This document shows, piece by piece, positions 21,931-34,553 of a stretch of DNA of 64,000 bases. A program made the position numbers and the translations under genes. The notes beneath the pieces are model-generated. The model worked only from the letters and a program-made list of their open reading frames with translations, was not told the DNA's origin and ran no database searches. The DNA comes from Paraphoma chrysanthemicola. Taxonomy: Eukaryota > Ascomycota > Dothideomycetes > Pleosporales > Phaeosphaeriaceae. The stretch's first letter is position 1. Each line of letters starts with the position of its first letter. The DNA is taken from contig JAGMWG010000024.1 of the NCBI GenBank assembly GCA_020744225.1, forward strand, positions 310,001 to 374,000. The letters run 5' to 3'.

Positions 21931-23658
21931 ATGGGTTTCAAAGCCAGCATGCTCTGGTCCGCGCCAGAGGTCAACCCTTACAACAGGAAGGCCAAGTCGA
22001 TTCCTGTCTTCAACCCCGTGAACAAGTATGGACGGGTCTTCTTCTTCTCGTACCTGGGCTTCTTCATCGCGTTCTGGTCATGGTAAGCGTCCTCCCCACA
22101 AATCCACACGACCCACAATCGCTAACAACACTCAGGTACGCGTTTCCACCATTGGTAAGACAACCGCAGCATCACATGACTTGCGACCCGAAATACTAAC
22201 CCTCCACAGCTAAGCAAGAGCATCAAGGCAGATATGCACTTGTCGCAGAATCAGATTGCCAATTCCAACATCATTGCGCTCACTGCTACCCTGGTCGTCC
22301 GTGCGATCGCTGGCCCAATGTGCGACCACATCGGCCCTCGTCTGACTTTCGCGGCTCTGCTCTTCGCTGGTGCCATCCCCACTGCGCTTGCTGGCACCGC
22401 CCACAACGCCATGGGACTGTACTTCATCCGGTTCTTTGTCGGCATTCTTGGTGGCACCTTTGTCCCTTGCCAAGTCTGGACCACTGGCTTCTTCGACAAG
22501 AACGTCGTCGGTACCGCTAACGCCCTTGTCGGCGGCTGGGGCAACTCGGGTGGTGGCATCACCTAGTACGTACCCGACTACATGGTTCAAGAACTCACCG
22601 CTGATCATCGCTAGCTTCGTCATGCCTGCCATCTACGACTCTTTGAGGAAGGACCAGGGCCTCTCGTCACATGTCTCGTGGCGTGTGTCATTCATCGTCC
22701 CATTCATCCTGATCACTGCTGTCGGCATTGCTCTTGTCACTCTTACGGACGATACTCCTAATGGCAAGTGGGCAGATCGCGCTGCTGCCGTTCCAGCCGG
22801 CCACTCCACACACCACACTGTTGTCTCCACGACCGGCGGTATCGACGAGAAGCCTGCTACAACTGGATCTATCTCATCGAATGACGAGAAGAAGCACGCG
22901 GCTCCTGCCAACGGCGATGTTGAGTCGGCCACCGGCGAAGTTCAAGTCATCGACGGCTACCAGCATGAAGTTGTCCAGAAGCCTACCTTCAAGGAGGGCA
23001 TGAAGGTGTTGCTCTCGCCCCAAACGCTCATGCTTTGCGCTGGTTACTTCAACTCCTTCGGTGGTGAGCTCGCCATCAACTCCATCCTCGGCGCATACTA
23101 TCTCAAGAACTTCCCATACCTTGGCCAAACCACCTCGGGTCGATGGGCAGCCATGTTCGGTCTGCTCAACGTCATCACTCGCCCTCTTGGTGGCTTCATC
23201 GGTGATTTGATCTACAAGTACACCGGTGGCAGTCTTTGGGCGAAGAAGTGCTGGATCCACCTCGTCGGTGTTATTGCTGGTGTCATGCTCATCATTATCG
23301 GCAAGCTCAACCCTCATGATCTCGACACCATGATCGGTCTCATTGCTCTCTTCGCCATCTTCCTTGAGGCCGGCAACGGTGCCAACTTTGCGCTTGTCCC
23401 GCATATCCACCCTCATGCCAATGGTAAGTCTTCTTCAAAGGCTAGATTCTCGATCAAAGCTAACGCAACCCAGGTATTCTCTCTGGTATTGTCGGTGCTA
23501 CCGGTAACTTTGGTGGTATCATCTACGCCATCATCTTCCGCTACAACCACACCGACTATGCTCGCGTGTTCTGGATCATGGGCATAATGATGATCGCCAT
23601 GAACCTGATGTTTGCATGGGTCAAGCCCATTCCCAGTGGCCAGATTGGCGGTCGCTAA
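21931..23658 (+). CDS. NRT2/CrnA-type nitrate transporter (MFS)
   Basis: Five exons: 21931-22082, 22136-22154, 22210-22565, 22615-23423 and 23474-23658, all with GT..AG introns of about 50 bp, give 506 residues, the usual length for Aspergillus CrnA/NrtB. It imports nitrate (and nitrite) with protons at the plasma membrane. Family marks visible are RAIAGPMCDHIGPR (the conserved Arg of helix 2), the first nitrate signature AL.GGWGNSGGGIT, a long cytoplasmic loop (~residues 215-295), NVITRPLGGFIGD (the conserved Arg of helix 8), and the second signature near the last joint (GATGNFGGIIYA). The 19-bp second exon is needed to keep the helix-1 reading. No nitrate or nitrite reductase gene is adjacent. 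GATA-type sites upstream suggest nitrogen control. Confidence 0.96.
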
Positions 23659-23959
23659 GCTGTTACTGCTTGTTTGCTTGTCTTCCTGCGTTGAGCGTGC
23701 GAATTATGAGATACCTTAGAACTGTTAATGCATTTGCTGTCAGCGCGAAAGTCGCACGGCCTGTACCTTTACTTGCTCTCACCTTCACTTTGGTCGTGAC
23801 TGCTCCAGTGCGTTTGTTCTTACGTCATAAGTCGGAGTCTGTGCGCTCGTGACTTCTTTCTAATCCTAATCAAAGCAGCTGCTCCTCCATCATCCTACGA
23901 TACTTGTAGGCGTCAATCGCAGCCGGAGAACACACGATCTGGCGCCTCACCTACTCGGT

Positions 23960-24859
23960 TTGCCGCTCGAGGTACGCCGAATCATTTACGCATACTTACA
24001 TGAGAGAATCAACATGATTTGGTCCTGGAGAACGACAGCAAGCTTCAACTTCGTATCGAGTCCCACATCAATTCAAGTACACAATGCTCTACTCTGTACT
24101 ACTGGTATGCTCTCAGATGCACCACGAATACGCCCACGCGGATTGCTTCAATGCGCTCTCTGCAACTATCTCCGCCGATTTCTTGGACTGTTTCGAAGAA
24201 AACATGCGTATATTGTCTATGAACGATCGCGTCAGGAAGTCACTTACTCTCGTGCAACACCTCTCCATTATGGGTAGAATCCCTGCACCATGGGGCCTTG
24301 GAGTGTCTGTTTGGGTGGAGCTCAAGCGAATCATAGACGCCCTAGCGTCCTGCACGCCAACATTGGTGTCGCTGAAAGTGGTCTTACGTTCACCAGATCT
24401 GGGTCTTGAGTTGCATATGAGTGTCACGCAGGAATATGAAGCGCGATCACAAGCTCTATTCCTGGGCAACCCACCAACCGATCTTGCTGGGCTACCTCTC
24501 ACGACGCGAGGTGAAGGATACCGGATCGGATATTCAGGCTATTACTTGGACCAAGACAAACTCGAATCGGATGGAGGGAGTCATCACGATGGCAATCACG
24601 TTGGTGCAGAGAGCTATTATGATATATATCATTGCACCGCTCCAGTCGGAGTTACACACACGGATCTCACGCTCGTTCTAAATGCCCTTCCACTCAGCAG
24701 GCCACAATTGAGACTTGGCCCATACATGAGTATCCGGAGGACGCCCTTGCCATTTTGAGCGAGAAGTGGGGGGAGGACGCCAGCAAGGAGTTGGTGAAGT
24801 GGCCGTATGAAATTTTCGGGTGGAAGGAGAAGACGGGTGACGAAATGAAGAAGTGGTGA
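23960..24859 (+). CDS. F-box-like hypothetical protein, start unresolved
   Basis: The N-terminal piece reads LPLEVRRIIYAYLHE, matching the LP.E.R..IY.YL opening of fungal F-box-like proteins. It is in frame 2; a 40-bp intron at 24077-24116 (GTACAC..CTCAG) would lead into the frame holding MHHEYAHADCFNAL, which recalls the LL.C.Q.H.E motif of that family. A second intron at 24651-24697 (branch TTCTAAAT) restores frame 2 for the closing stretch ILSEKWGEDASKELVKWPYE up to the TGA at 24857-24859. No in-frame ATG precedes the first motif back to a stop at 23867, so an upstream exon is missing from this model or the gene is decaying. Role unknown; F-box-like proteins may act as ubiquitin-ligase adaptors. 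Confidence 0.5.
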
Positions 24860-26024
24860 GTGGCGCTCGCGAAACAGTCTGTATATCGGTGGCCTTCTGA
24901 GTGGGGTGTGATGGCTATGAGTCAACGCTTGCCCGCCTCTTCCTCGAAATTGGATCCTCCAGCGAGCATCGATTACAGTCAAGTCGCATCGGACCAAGCG
25001 AACGCGTCCAGTCCGGTGATATAAGGCCTGAGAGCCAGTCTGAGCTCCCACTACCATTGAGGTACTGTGGTGTAGACCTCACATACTCTTCTTTCAGAAT
25101 AAAACAACATCATATCATCACAATTGATCCTTTCCATATTGTCTCTCATTTCGAAGCAAATACAAAAATCTCATCTATGGACACTTTTCCCAGAGCACCA
25201 GCACAATCTAGGAATAACGTGGTACTGAGGCGCCGATTTTTCTTTGACGGCTTTCCCACGTATCTTCCTAAGGGCGCATGCGTGCGTGTCTTTTCTGCGC
25301 AATAATGAAAGATGTGCTTGAGAATGACATACGTATCGTGCTCGTACTTCTTCCGTGTGAGCATAAAGTACTTCTCTCGCTGAAGGACAAGCACGTTTGC
25401 TCGTCACCTTTCCGCTCCTCACATTTAAATTACTCAAAAGCGAAACGAGGTCGACTTATGTTTTGTACCTCGTTTTCGCCGTCTCTCACAACAACCCGCA
25501 TCTCTACACCGGACTTAAGTATCAGGAAGACATGTAACGCGAAAGCGCAATTTGCATTGCATCGAGCACACTATCTTCGCATCAGCGATTCATGAAACAT
25601 ATGGATAAATAACGTATTCGCACGTAACTGTCTTTCGCCGCTACATTCACCGTTTACTACGAGAGTTGATATGCAGGGTGGGAGTATACGTCGGTATATT
25701 CCTCTAGACGCCAGATGCATATACGAAGGTAAATCTCGGGGGTATCAAAGAACTAAATGGGGATATCGCAAAAACCACGAAAGAGCGACCCAAAGGTCCA
25801 CGCTGCAAAAGTCCAGTTCCCCCCCTCCCTATGATGCCATGATCGAACGCCCAAGACTCCGAATAAGAAATGCGTCGCTCATGGAATATGCGTTGCGCCC
25901 ATCGTGGAAAAGAGTCGCGTGATATCGTACATTGCATGCGTAACCATGCTAGTCAGGCGAAGCCACGAGGCTGTGTCGTGCGAAGCGAAGCTTGTGTTGT
26001 GATACAACATATCATACAGCAAAA
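24860..26024. other. Intergenic between convergent genes
   Basis: AT-rich, no frame with recognisable content. It lies between the 3' ends of the F-box-like gene and NSE4. It contains the hairpin at 25440-25479. Confidence 0.6.
25440..25479. repeat. Strong hairpin
   Basis: GCGAAACGAGGT faces ACCTCGTTTTCGC across a 15-base loop. The pairing is perfect apart from one extra T. It could be a transcribed structure or a relic of a small inverted element. Confidence 0.5.
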
Positions 26025-27642
26025 TCAACCGGCGTACCACCCGCCAGGTGCAACGTTGGCTTCCTCTACCTCGCGATGCGGGATGAGCGACTCCTTGATG
26101 TCGAATGCTTGGATGAACATTTGCCAGGTTTGGTAGTCGATACTAAGAACGGCCTGGTTCTTCTGGACATTGTTTTCTCGTTGCTCGGAGATCTCGTGGG
26201 CTTTTGCAGGCACTATGGTTTGTTAGATGCAGGAATGCTGAGTTTGCGGTGGGAGACTTACTCAATAATGGCAGACCGTCCTCGTCCTTCAGTATCTTCG
26301 CATTGCCTTCACGGACCAGGAAGCTGATGTAGAAGAGATTTTCCACAGTCTGGCCAAAGTCACGTGGGTTGATAGCGAAGTCAAGCAAGCTAACTGCGAG
26401 CTCTTGGGATGGAGTTATCGCCGCCCGGTAACGTTTCGATGCAGCCACTATATCTTCTGGCTCAACTTCGCCCTCGGGAATCTCGGAGAGCTCGTCTTCG
26501 ACCAAGGAGTCAACCTTCTCGATATGCTCTCTCAGGCGCGAGTTGATGCCCTTGACAAGATTTGAGAGGTTGGAGTTCTCAGACTGTTGGATGTCGCCCT
26601 CCTTAATTTCCTGCGGTCTCGTTGCAGGCCCCACTGGTTGCCGTTGTGATCGCGCTTTCCGCTGTGTCGTCCGCGCTCGCTTCTGTACTGAGAGTGGGCC
26701 GAGCAGAAAACTGGAGGTCGGCGGTCGCCGGTTGCACGGAAAGCACGCATGCCGTCCAAGTAGTGCCCAGTCAAGACCATCATCGCCCGCGTCGTCTTCG
26801 TCGTCCGCAACAGGAACAGCGGGCGCATCCTCTTCACCAGCTATGTGCCCGCCTGACTTCATAAAGTATATGCATTTCGACACGAACTGGTCGAGATCAA
26901 TGCCGACGCCAGAGTTTCCTTGCAAGCTGTTGTTCAGCTTCTTCCCTGCCAGCTCGCTCGCGTTGACCAGAAAGCGCGAATCCAGCGCAGCGTCAGCCGT
27001 CTGCCGCACTTTTCCGAACAGATTGTCTTGCTTCTTCAGCGCATCCAGCAGAAGGTTGTTGGGCTTGATCATTTCATCTTTGTTTTCTAGAGTCTGTCAG
27101 CCTTGCGCAATGGCGTAGCGCAGGATCTCCAACTCACCATCCACGACACGGTGGTGGTCACGCAATGTCGCGCGTAACCGCCTCCGCTGCTCGGGATCCT
27201 GATTCGGGTTGTAGAAGCGCAGGTCGCCCTGCTCGTCTTCCTCCACTGGAGCTGGCGTGCCGTCATCTTCCGGATCGTCATCGTCTTCACCGTCTGGCCC
27301 ATCCTCGTAGATGTCACCTCCTCTCATGCTGTATTCTCCAGTTCGCCGTCTCTTGCTGCCATTTGTGCCTGTAGTTGAGCCGGTATCAGGGGTCGGTATG
27401 CGCGCAGACGCGCCTCTCAGACCCCGCCCTTTTGTTGGTCTTGGCGTGTTTTCGCGTGTTTCTGGCGGTTCGTTTTCCTTATCTGAGTTCATCGACGCCG
27501 ACGGGCTCATGACCGAGTAGGGCGATGTGCGCGCATTGCTTTCGTTGCGAGGCGCGAGCGAGGGGTCGCGATAGAGGGAATCGACGGTTGACGAACGCGT
27601 TTGTTGTGGTGTCGCGGAAAGATGCGTGTTTAGACGCGCCAT
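26025..27642 (-). CDS. NSE4: SMC5/6 complex subunit Nse4 (kleisin)
   Basis: Three exons on the minus strand: 27642-27138, 27086-26262 and 26212-26025. The 51-bp first intron (GTGAGT..CTCTAG) removes an in-frame TGA; the second is 49 bp (GTAAGT..CATAG). The product has 505 residues. Nse4 bridges the Smc5 and Smc6 heads in the nucleus and serves recombination repair. Visible marks are an acidic, disordered N-terminus, LRDHHRVVD and then FGKVRQTADAALDSRFL (the N-terminal helix region that binds an SMC neck), FVSKCIYFM, NFAxTVENLF-like 'DFGQTVENLFYISFLVREG', and a final block AVLSIDYQTWQMFIQAFDI in the Nse4 C-terminal winged-helix region. Divergent from VPS34, with 340 bp between the start codons. 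Confidence 0.94.
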
Positions 27643-27982
27643 TGCGTCACGTCCGAAGTGAGAGTGAAGGTCGAGCGCGGTGTGGGCGTGGTGGTGAAGT
27701 GGGGAAAGATTGTGTTCCTGGACGCGGCTGCCCTGATACGCAGAGGCCGCCCACTTAGCGCGAATTCGCCTTAGGCAGGAGCGGCCGGGGCGTCAGCCAA
27801 GCCCCAGATCACGTGCCAACGCTCACCCGCGTACCCCTGTCATCCCGGAGCTTGGGCCGTCAGCCTTAACACCCCGCGTGATTGCATCGTGGTCGCATAA
27901 ATCGCACATCTCCACTTCTTCACACATGCCGACGATACAGACCCATGGCACACGATAGCATACAGCTCCCGCACCGCTCACG
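27643..27982. promoter_or_regulatory. Shared divergent promoter region of NSE4 and VPS34
   Basis: 340 bp between two outward-reading start codons with no frame of its own. It must hold both core promoters. I saw no clear TATA box or named factor site. Confidence 0.5.
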
Positions 27983-30766
27983 ATGGAAGCCTTCAACTTT
28001 GCGACGTCGCTTGACTTGACGGAGCTCTCGGTGCATGTGAGAGTGTAGGAAGCCTGGGGAAGTTTCAAGACCACGCTGAAGTTTGTTAGAGACCGGCTGG
28101 ATGGGAACCAAAAGCCTATACCCTATTCGGTGCTGCTGAGGCGCCCAGATCTCAGACACCGAGCGTCGATCACCAAGTGAGTGAAGCAAATAGACATCGA
28201 CGAAAGGGCTAATGAGGTTTACAGTCCCAACTTTGAACTATACGTCACGGCGCAGATATGGGCCGACAGCAAGCCCCTCACAGTACCCGCCCAGACTGCC
28301 TACAAGTCGTTCAAGAATGCGCGCATATGGAACGAGTGGCTAGAGCTGCCAGTCACGTACTCAAACTTGCCCGCATCTGCACAGCTTGCCATAACCGTAT
28401 GGGACCTGTCACCAGCGGAGGACAAAGAGTCGAATTTACATGCTGTGCCGTTCGGTAGCACCACAATACCACTGTTCGACAAGGACAACACTCTACAGAA
28501 GGGCAGGCAACGGTGCAGGATACATCGCTTCAAGGCAGCCGACGGCCTGACAGAGACGACCACGCCATGGGTGATACCACAGGCGCGACGAAGCAGGAAG
28601 GCACAGCTGGTAGAGGATACCGTGGATGAGCAAGTGGCCGAGATGCAGCGGCTTGAGGAGTTGCTGAAGAAGCAGGAGATGGGAGACTTGCCGACAAATG
28701 CATGGCTTGATGGCTTGGTGTACAAGAAGATGATGAAGATCCGAAACGAAGCGCTAAAGGCGGAGGCGACGGCCTTGAAGAGGCAGAGTAAGACAAATGG
28801 TGCAAATGGTGACACGGCGGTTGAGGAGGAGCAGGAGTTGTTCTACCTTGAGATTGAGTTTCCACGCTTCGATCATGCCGTGGTGTTCACCGATGTCGAG
28901 TACCCACCCCCACCAGTCTCCGATCTGCGACTTCCTGACACAGACGTACGATTACGACCACCGCCCGAGGTTTCATTTGGGCCAGACATCGACATCGACG
29001 GTGTTGGGTATGGCGACGCTGATGCGGGGCGGCTTATTAAGATCTATGACCCCGAGATTGGGCGCAGGATAAATCCTGCGGAGGATAAACATCGCGAGTT
29101 GATGCGCAGCCAGCAAACCGACTCTCTTGATCGGGACAGGAAACCCAACGTACATGTCCGAGACAAACTGAATTTGTTGATGGCCAAGGGCCCGCTGGAA
29201 GAGATCACGTCGCACGAAAGAGATGACATCTGGAAGTTTAGATATTTCTTACTACGCGACAAGCGAGCCTTGACCAAGTTCGTCAAGTGTGTCAACTGGA
29301 AGAACCCGCGAGAAGCCCGGCAAGCCGCGCCGTTACTGGACAAATGGGCGGAGATTGATGTTGACGATGCTCTCGAGCTGCTCGGGCCGCATTTCGACCA
29401 TCCGGTAGTACGCAGCTACGCTGTTGAGCGTCTTAAGAAGGCGGACGACGAAGAGCTGCAGTTGTACTTGCTTCAACTCGTGCAAGCCCTGAAGTACGAG
29501 GCACCCGGCGAAGGGGACGACTCATCACTCGCCCGCTTCCTCGTCACGCGCGCAGCTAGTAGCTTTGCATTGGGCAACTTTTTCCATTGGTATCTCATGG
29601 TCGAGATCAGCGACTTCAGCACCGACCAAGAACCCGAGCATCGGGACTTATTCGCCAAGGTCGAATATGACTTCATGGTGGAGCTCGAAAAGACTCCAGA
29701 AGGTGTCGAGACACGAAACCTATTCCGCCGCCAAGGAGAGCTGCTCACGGTGCTTGCCAAGATTTCCAAAGATGTTCGTTTCGGTGGTGGTGATCGACCT
29801 GCAAAACTTGCGCGTCTCAAGAAAGCGCTGGCGGATCCCAAGAACGAGCTCACTAGTTTCGAAGCACTCCCACTACCTCTAGACCCGTCAGTCTACATTA
29901 CTGGCATTCACACCGATGACTGCAACGTCCTGAAATCGTCACTCCTTCCCATGGTCCTCAACTTCAAGACAAACATCGACACCAAATACCCGATCATCTT
30001 CAAGACAGGCGACGACTTACGGCAAGATCAGCTTGTCATTCAAATCATCACCCTCATGGACCGCCTCCTCCGAAAAGAAAACCTCGACCTCAAGCTCACA
30101 CCCTACCGCATCCTCGCCACCTCCACCTCCGCCGGTGCCTTCCAATTCATCCCCTCCATGTCTATCGCCGCCGCCTGCCAGAAACACAAAGGCTCTCTCC
30201 TCGCCTACCTCCGCGCCAACAACCCAGACGACTCCGCCCCACTCGGTGTCAGGAAAGAAGCAATGGACACATACATCAAATCCTGCGCCGGGTACTGCGT
30301 CATCACATACCTCCTCGGTGTCGGCGACCGCCATCTCGACAATCTCCTCCTCGCGCCCGACGGGCGCTTCTTCCACGTCGATTTCGGATACATCCTCGGC
30401 CGCGACCCGAAGCCTTTCGCACCACAAATGAAACTCTGTCGCGAAATGATCGAAGGCATGGGCGGCGCGCAACATGCGAATTACCTTGCATTCAAATCAT
30501 ATGCATTCACTGCATGGTCAACACTACGCAAGTCGAGTAATTTGCTACTGAATTTGTTTGCGCTCATGCAAGGCGCGAATATCCCGGACATCAAAGTCGA
30601 GAGAGAGGGCAGTGTGGGCAAGGTTAGAGAGCGGATGTGGTTGGGACGAAGTGAGGGCGAGGCAGAGGTGTTGTTTGAGAGGCTGATTGAGGAGAGTATG
30701 GGCGATTGGAAGGCTGGGGTGATTGATTGGGCGCATGAGTTTGTGCAGACTTATTGGCGGAAGTGA
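27983..30766 (+). CDS. VPS34: Class III phosphatidylinositol 3-kinase Vps34
   Basis: Three exons: 27983-28044, 28090-28176 and 28225-30766, with introns of 45 and 48 bp, give 896 residues. It phosphorylates phosphatidylinositol to PI3P on endosomal and autophagic membranes, working with Vps15 and Vps30/Atg6. The N-terminal C2 region includes YVTAQIWADSKPLTVP and ITVWDLSP. The helical PIK domain covers about residues 280-480. The kinase domain has the DDLRQDQL block, GVGDRHLDN (catalytic loop, near residue 750), then FHVDFGYILGRDPKPF (the DFG-containing activation segment). The C-terminus ends in WAHEFVQTYWRK, the conserved membrane-contacting tail. The two tiny first exons are supported by phase and by the family N-terminus. 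All key catalytic residues are present. Confidence 0.97.
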
Positions 30767-31471
30767 GGTGTGACTATGCTCCGTGTGTAACCTCACAAGA
30801 CTCGTGTGTGTCAGACAGGATTTTGAAATGCTTTTGATACGATTTGACGCTTTTGTGCTCGAGTGAGGCTGAGTGGCCCGTTCGTCGGCCAAGAATATGC
30901 AGAGTCACGTGTGTCGTGGGGCGCTGCCCTCAGGGAGCAGCTGCGGTCCAGCATGTCCACACTCCTTCACTCCCGTCTCTTGACCACCATCCTATCGCAA
31001 GTCTCTGTTTCTTAGAAAGAGACTGGTGGTCACTGTACTGTTCTCGATTGGTCGCGCACGCAGTCGTGTTCCTCGGACGCTGTCTCAGCTCAGCCTGCTC
31101 CTAGGTCTTCAGCCTTGTTCTCCATCGTCAGTCACGACGACATGTCCGAACCATCCAGCTCGTCCGGTAGTACTGAGGCTCCGATCGTGCTGAGTCTGCG
31201 TCAAAAGTGGGAGTTGTGGTAATGTAGTCAAGAATGTTTTGGGGATCGAGGCTGATGGAGATGTAGGTCGGTGGTACGAAGGCACCACAAATATCGTGGA
31301 CTACATGGATTACACACATATTTTCGAGACTGGAAAAACGCCCAGAACTTACCTCCACATCTATATGCGAGGTACCGGATCTCGTGCTCCTCATGTTGGA
31401 CGGCGAGGGCCAACGGAGTTTCTTCCACTTTCGGCACTGTCGAGTTGTCCGATTTGACCGAGACATGTGTC
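30767..31471. other. Intergenic; 5' end of the next HET gene uncertain
   Basis: No independent gene is supported. The frame of the HET gene is open upstream to about 31271 and may include more N-terminal codons or a first exon here. Overlapping minus-strand frames (31128-31509) lack motifs. Confidence 0.5.
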
Positions 31472-33252
31472 ATGTGTGATATCATAAAACAGTGCTTCAA
31501 GCTTGTCACTGAGGATGTGCGGAAATCGGCAATTTCTTGTCATTTCGTATGGACTGGCATTGCTGCCAACATTTCTTCTCCTGCAGTCCAGCTTTGTTAC
31601 GAAGATGATGATGAACTTCTCCATCAGCATGTGCATGTGTATTCCAAGGGTATGTCTCAAGCTTCTTCTCCGCTTCTCACGTAGAATGACTAATCGCAAG
31701 ATTAGGAGAACCTAGTAGCCTCGATCCGTTCAGTTCGAGCCTTGAAATACCCTGTAACCCAAAATCAAGTGGGCTACTCGGCAAGCTGGAAATTTGGCTC
31801 TCAAACTGCGACACTCATCCCGAATGTGTCCCGGTGGGTGGCGACTTTGTGCCTGCACGATTGATATGCATCACTGATGACGCTGACGATTACGACATCC
31901 GCGTTTCTTCGTCAACAGATCGAGTGCCGTACGCAGCACTTAGTTACTGTTGGGGATCGTCTGAGCAGCCGACGACAACAAAGGCAAACTTATCAGCTCG
32001 GTCCACCGGTTTGCAAACTTCTATTCTGCCGAAGACGCTTCAAGACGCGATATTTATCACAAAGGGCTTAGGCTTGAAATACATTTGGATTGACTCTATA
32101 TGTATTGTACAGGATGACGAGAATGAATGGGCTGTTCAAGCTTCTAGAATGGCCAGCATTTACTCGGCTGCATATGTCGTTCTTGCAGCGACTTCTTCAG
32201 AAGATAGTTCTGAAGGCTTCCTACAGCTGCGAAAAAAGCCATCGATATTCTCCTTTCATGATAAACACGGGGGCATAGTGGAAGTCCAGGCAATGCGCAA
32301 CGATAGCCACGACTGCTATTTATACGGCGACTCTACCAAGTTCCCATTGTTCAGACGAGGTTGGTGCATGCAGGAGAGGTTCATGGCTCGTCGGGTGATT
32401 CACTTTCTGCCCCATGAAGCACTATTTGTATGCCGGAAAGAGAGACAATGCGAATGTGATTCTCTTGCAGATTGGACTAGGTCGCTAGGCACGACAAACG
32501 GTGGAAAAGCATTTCGAGAACTCTCGGCTCTCGCTGAATTGAAGGATGAGAACAGCTCTATTTATGATAAGTTTGGGTGGCTTTGGGCTATTATTGTGCA
32601 AGAATACAGCTCACTGGCTCTTACACACCCAGAGGATGTATTACCCGCGCTTTCGGGCATCGCTACATCGTTGGCTCGGCTTAATCCGGGCCCGTATATC
32701 GAGGGACTTTGGGCATGTGGTATTGCGTATCAACTTGCTTGGACTCCTAAGAAATACCCCTCGGAGAGACAATGCGCCGTACCTTCACTAAAGGACCAAC
32801 CTCACCGACCCACCTTTTCTTGGACTCATTGGCAGTATGGAGTCGACTTCGTGTTCCGTACGTATTGGGATGAAAGGTTATGTACATTCTTATCGACCGA
32901 CATACAGCCAGCTACAGAGAATTCGTATGGCCCAAGCTTGGGAGGATCGATACGTCTAAATGGAAAGACTGTCTCTGGCCTTGATTTGAAACAGTACCTC
33001 CGCTCAGAATCTCCATCACTATGCATACAGCTCGATCTGGTTGTTGCATTTGAACCCGAGCTCACAAGAAAAGAGGCGATTCCGTGGGAACGGATTATGT
33101 TACTAGGACTTATTCATCACACAGAAGTGTGCACGCTGTTGTTGCAACGCTGCGAAGGAGGTCCTGAATACGCTAGGATCGGCTTGGTGGAGGATTTGCC
33201 TGCACCCTGGTTTTTCGAACACGCTGTCGATGATATCGTCGCTATAATTTAG
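31472..33252 (+). CDS. HET-domain protein
   Basis: Two exons, 31472-31649 and 31706-33252, with a 56-bp intron (GTATGT, branch GACTAAT, acceptor ATTAG; phase 1), give about 574 residues from this ATG. The N-terminal cysteine pair (CVMC) starts just before the chosen ATG, so the true start may lie upstream. Before the HET domain come WLSNCDTHPEC and then FVPARLICI, the standard lead-in. HET motifs follow: YAALSYCWGSSE, LGLKYIWIDSICIVQDD, then FRRGWCMQERFMARRVI. The remainder has no other domain I know. This is the canonical single-domain HET build found in large numbers in filamentous ascomycetes. A role in incompatibility-type cell death is known for some members only and is not shown here. 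Confidence 0.88.
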
Positions 33253-33500
33253 CTAGGGGAAAAAGAATTCTGATGATTCACTCTGGAAGAGTGCCAGGCA
33301 CGCGTTAAACATACTGTACAACAACTCCACTCCCAATGAAAGCTTGGACTCGTTGTCTTTATGGGACTTTCAAAAAGACTCCTGTCAATACTTTCTATCG
33401 TTTATGTAAGGCAAACTGGTAGCTGTATCACTTCTTCAATTTTATGAGGTATCCCATTCCACAAATAACTGGCCATATATTCGATAACATGTTCTTTCTG

Positions 33501-34443
33501 TCAAACCAAGGCCTTCTCATGTTCCTCCAACTTCTTGACCCACTTCTCCAGGATCCGCAAAGCTTCGTCATGTCCATGCCTCCTCGCGCAATCTACCGCA
33601 TTCTCCATACACACCTTCTTCCCGCAAAAGTCCGCCGAACACCTTAAGCGCACAGTCCTTGACCCCGATATTTTATTATGCCAGTCGTGCCGCACCCTCG
33701 GATCTGCTCCTGCTTCCAACAACATCTGAATCTGGTCTATATCGCCACAGCGGGCGGCTTGACTCAACGGCGTACTCCACCGCTTACTCACATAGTTCAC
33801 ATCAGCACCTGCTTCGATTAGGATCTTCATCGTCGTCACACTACGCCTGCCTCGTCGGGTCCCATTGACCGCCCATAGCAACGCCAGGGGATCTATCTCG
33901 ACACCAAACTCGAGTAATGTTTGAAGAGGTACAACACCATTACCACCCATTCGAGCCGCTTGCGCCATTGGCGTGCACATGTCTGCACACCATTGTCCAT
34001 AATCATAAGTGCTTCTGCGGCTAGCATCTGCTCCGCGCTCAAGAAGCCAGCGCAGGATGATGTCGTGGTGAATGGCCATGCTAGTGGTTTGAGCGCTTGT
34101 CGATACCTACACATGGATATGCTTACTGCACAGCATTGGGAGAGTTGATGTCCCATCCCGCTTCCACAAGGAGCTCGAATACTTCAGTATGCCCACGTAT
34201 CATGGCATTGCGAAGTGCATGTCGTGTCAGATCTGCGCCGACTTGGATCAGAAGTTTGAGAATGGAGAGAGATGCATTGGGCATCGCGAGCTCGAGGGCC
34301 TTCTCAAGATCTTGCAGAGTCGGGATGGGAGGTTTGAGAAGGGCATTTTGGACAGCCGTAAAATTATCGGCGAGAATGGCGTTGTGTAGATGAATCGAGA
34401 CGGACATGATGCTGCGATGGTGGACTGGGGAAGGGAAAGCCAT
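33501..34443 (-). CDS. Ankyrin-repeat protein, member A of a local family
   Basis: Exon 1 34443-34127 and exon 2 34080-33501, with a 46-bp phase-2 intron. An alternative ATG at 34407 (MSVSIHLHNAI) fits the paralogues better. The protein of 286-298 residues begins with a helical segment 'LHNAILADNFTAV' and has ankyrin units carrying 'LSILKLLIQVGADL', 'ILRWLLERGADAS', 'TMKILIEAGADVNYVS' and 'QIQMLLEAGADPR'. Three relatives at 56.5-61.6 kb share exon layout and motif order. This copy is the most divergent, with a Cys-containing insert near the C-terminus (CSADFCGKKVC). No enzyme domain. Ankyrin repeats bind other proteins; the partner is unknown. Confidence 0.8.
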
Positions 34444-34553
34444 TGGTTACTTCTAGTATGAAGCAGGTTTGCGGCACAGCTGATTTAGGCAGCACTCCAC
34501 GTGAAGATTACCGTTAAGATCATTTCACTCGCAGGGAGTCATTAACAATTTGC

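Noticed and set aside
21486..21974. 162-codon minus frame upstream of the nitrate transporter
   Set aside because: Overlaps the transporter start and leader region; no motif and no splice support.
22874..23416. 180-codon minus frame inside the nitrate transporter
   Set aside because: Antisense of a well-supported coding exon.
28300..30475. Long minus frames over VPS34 (28300-28815, 30017-30475)
   Set aside because: Antisense shadows of a conserved coding exon with biased codon use.
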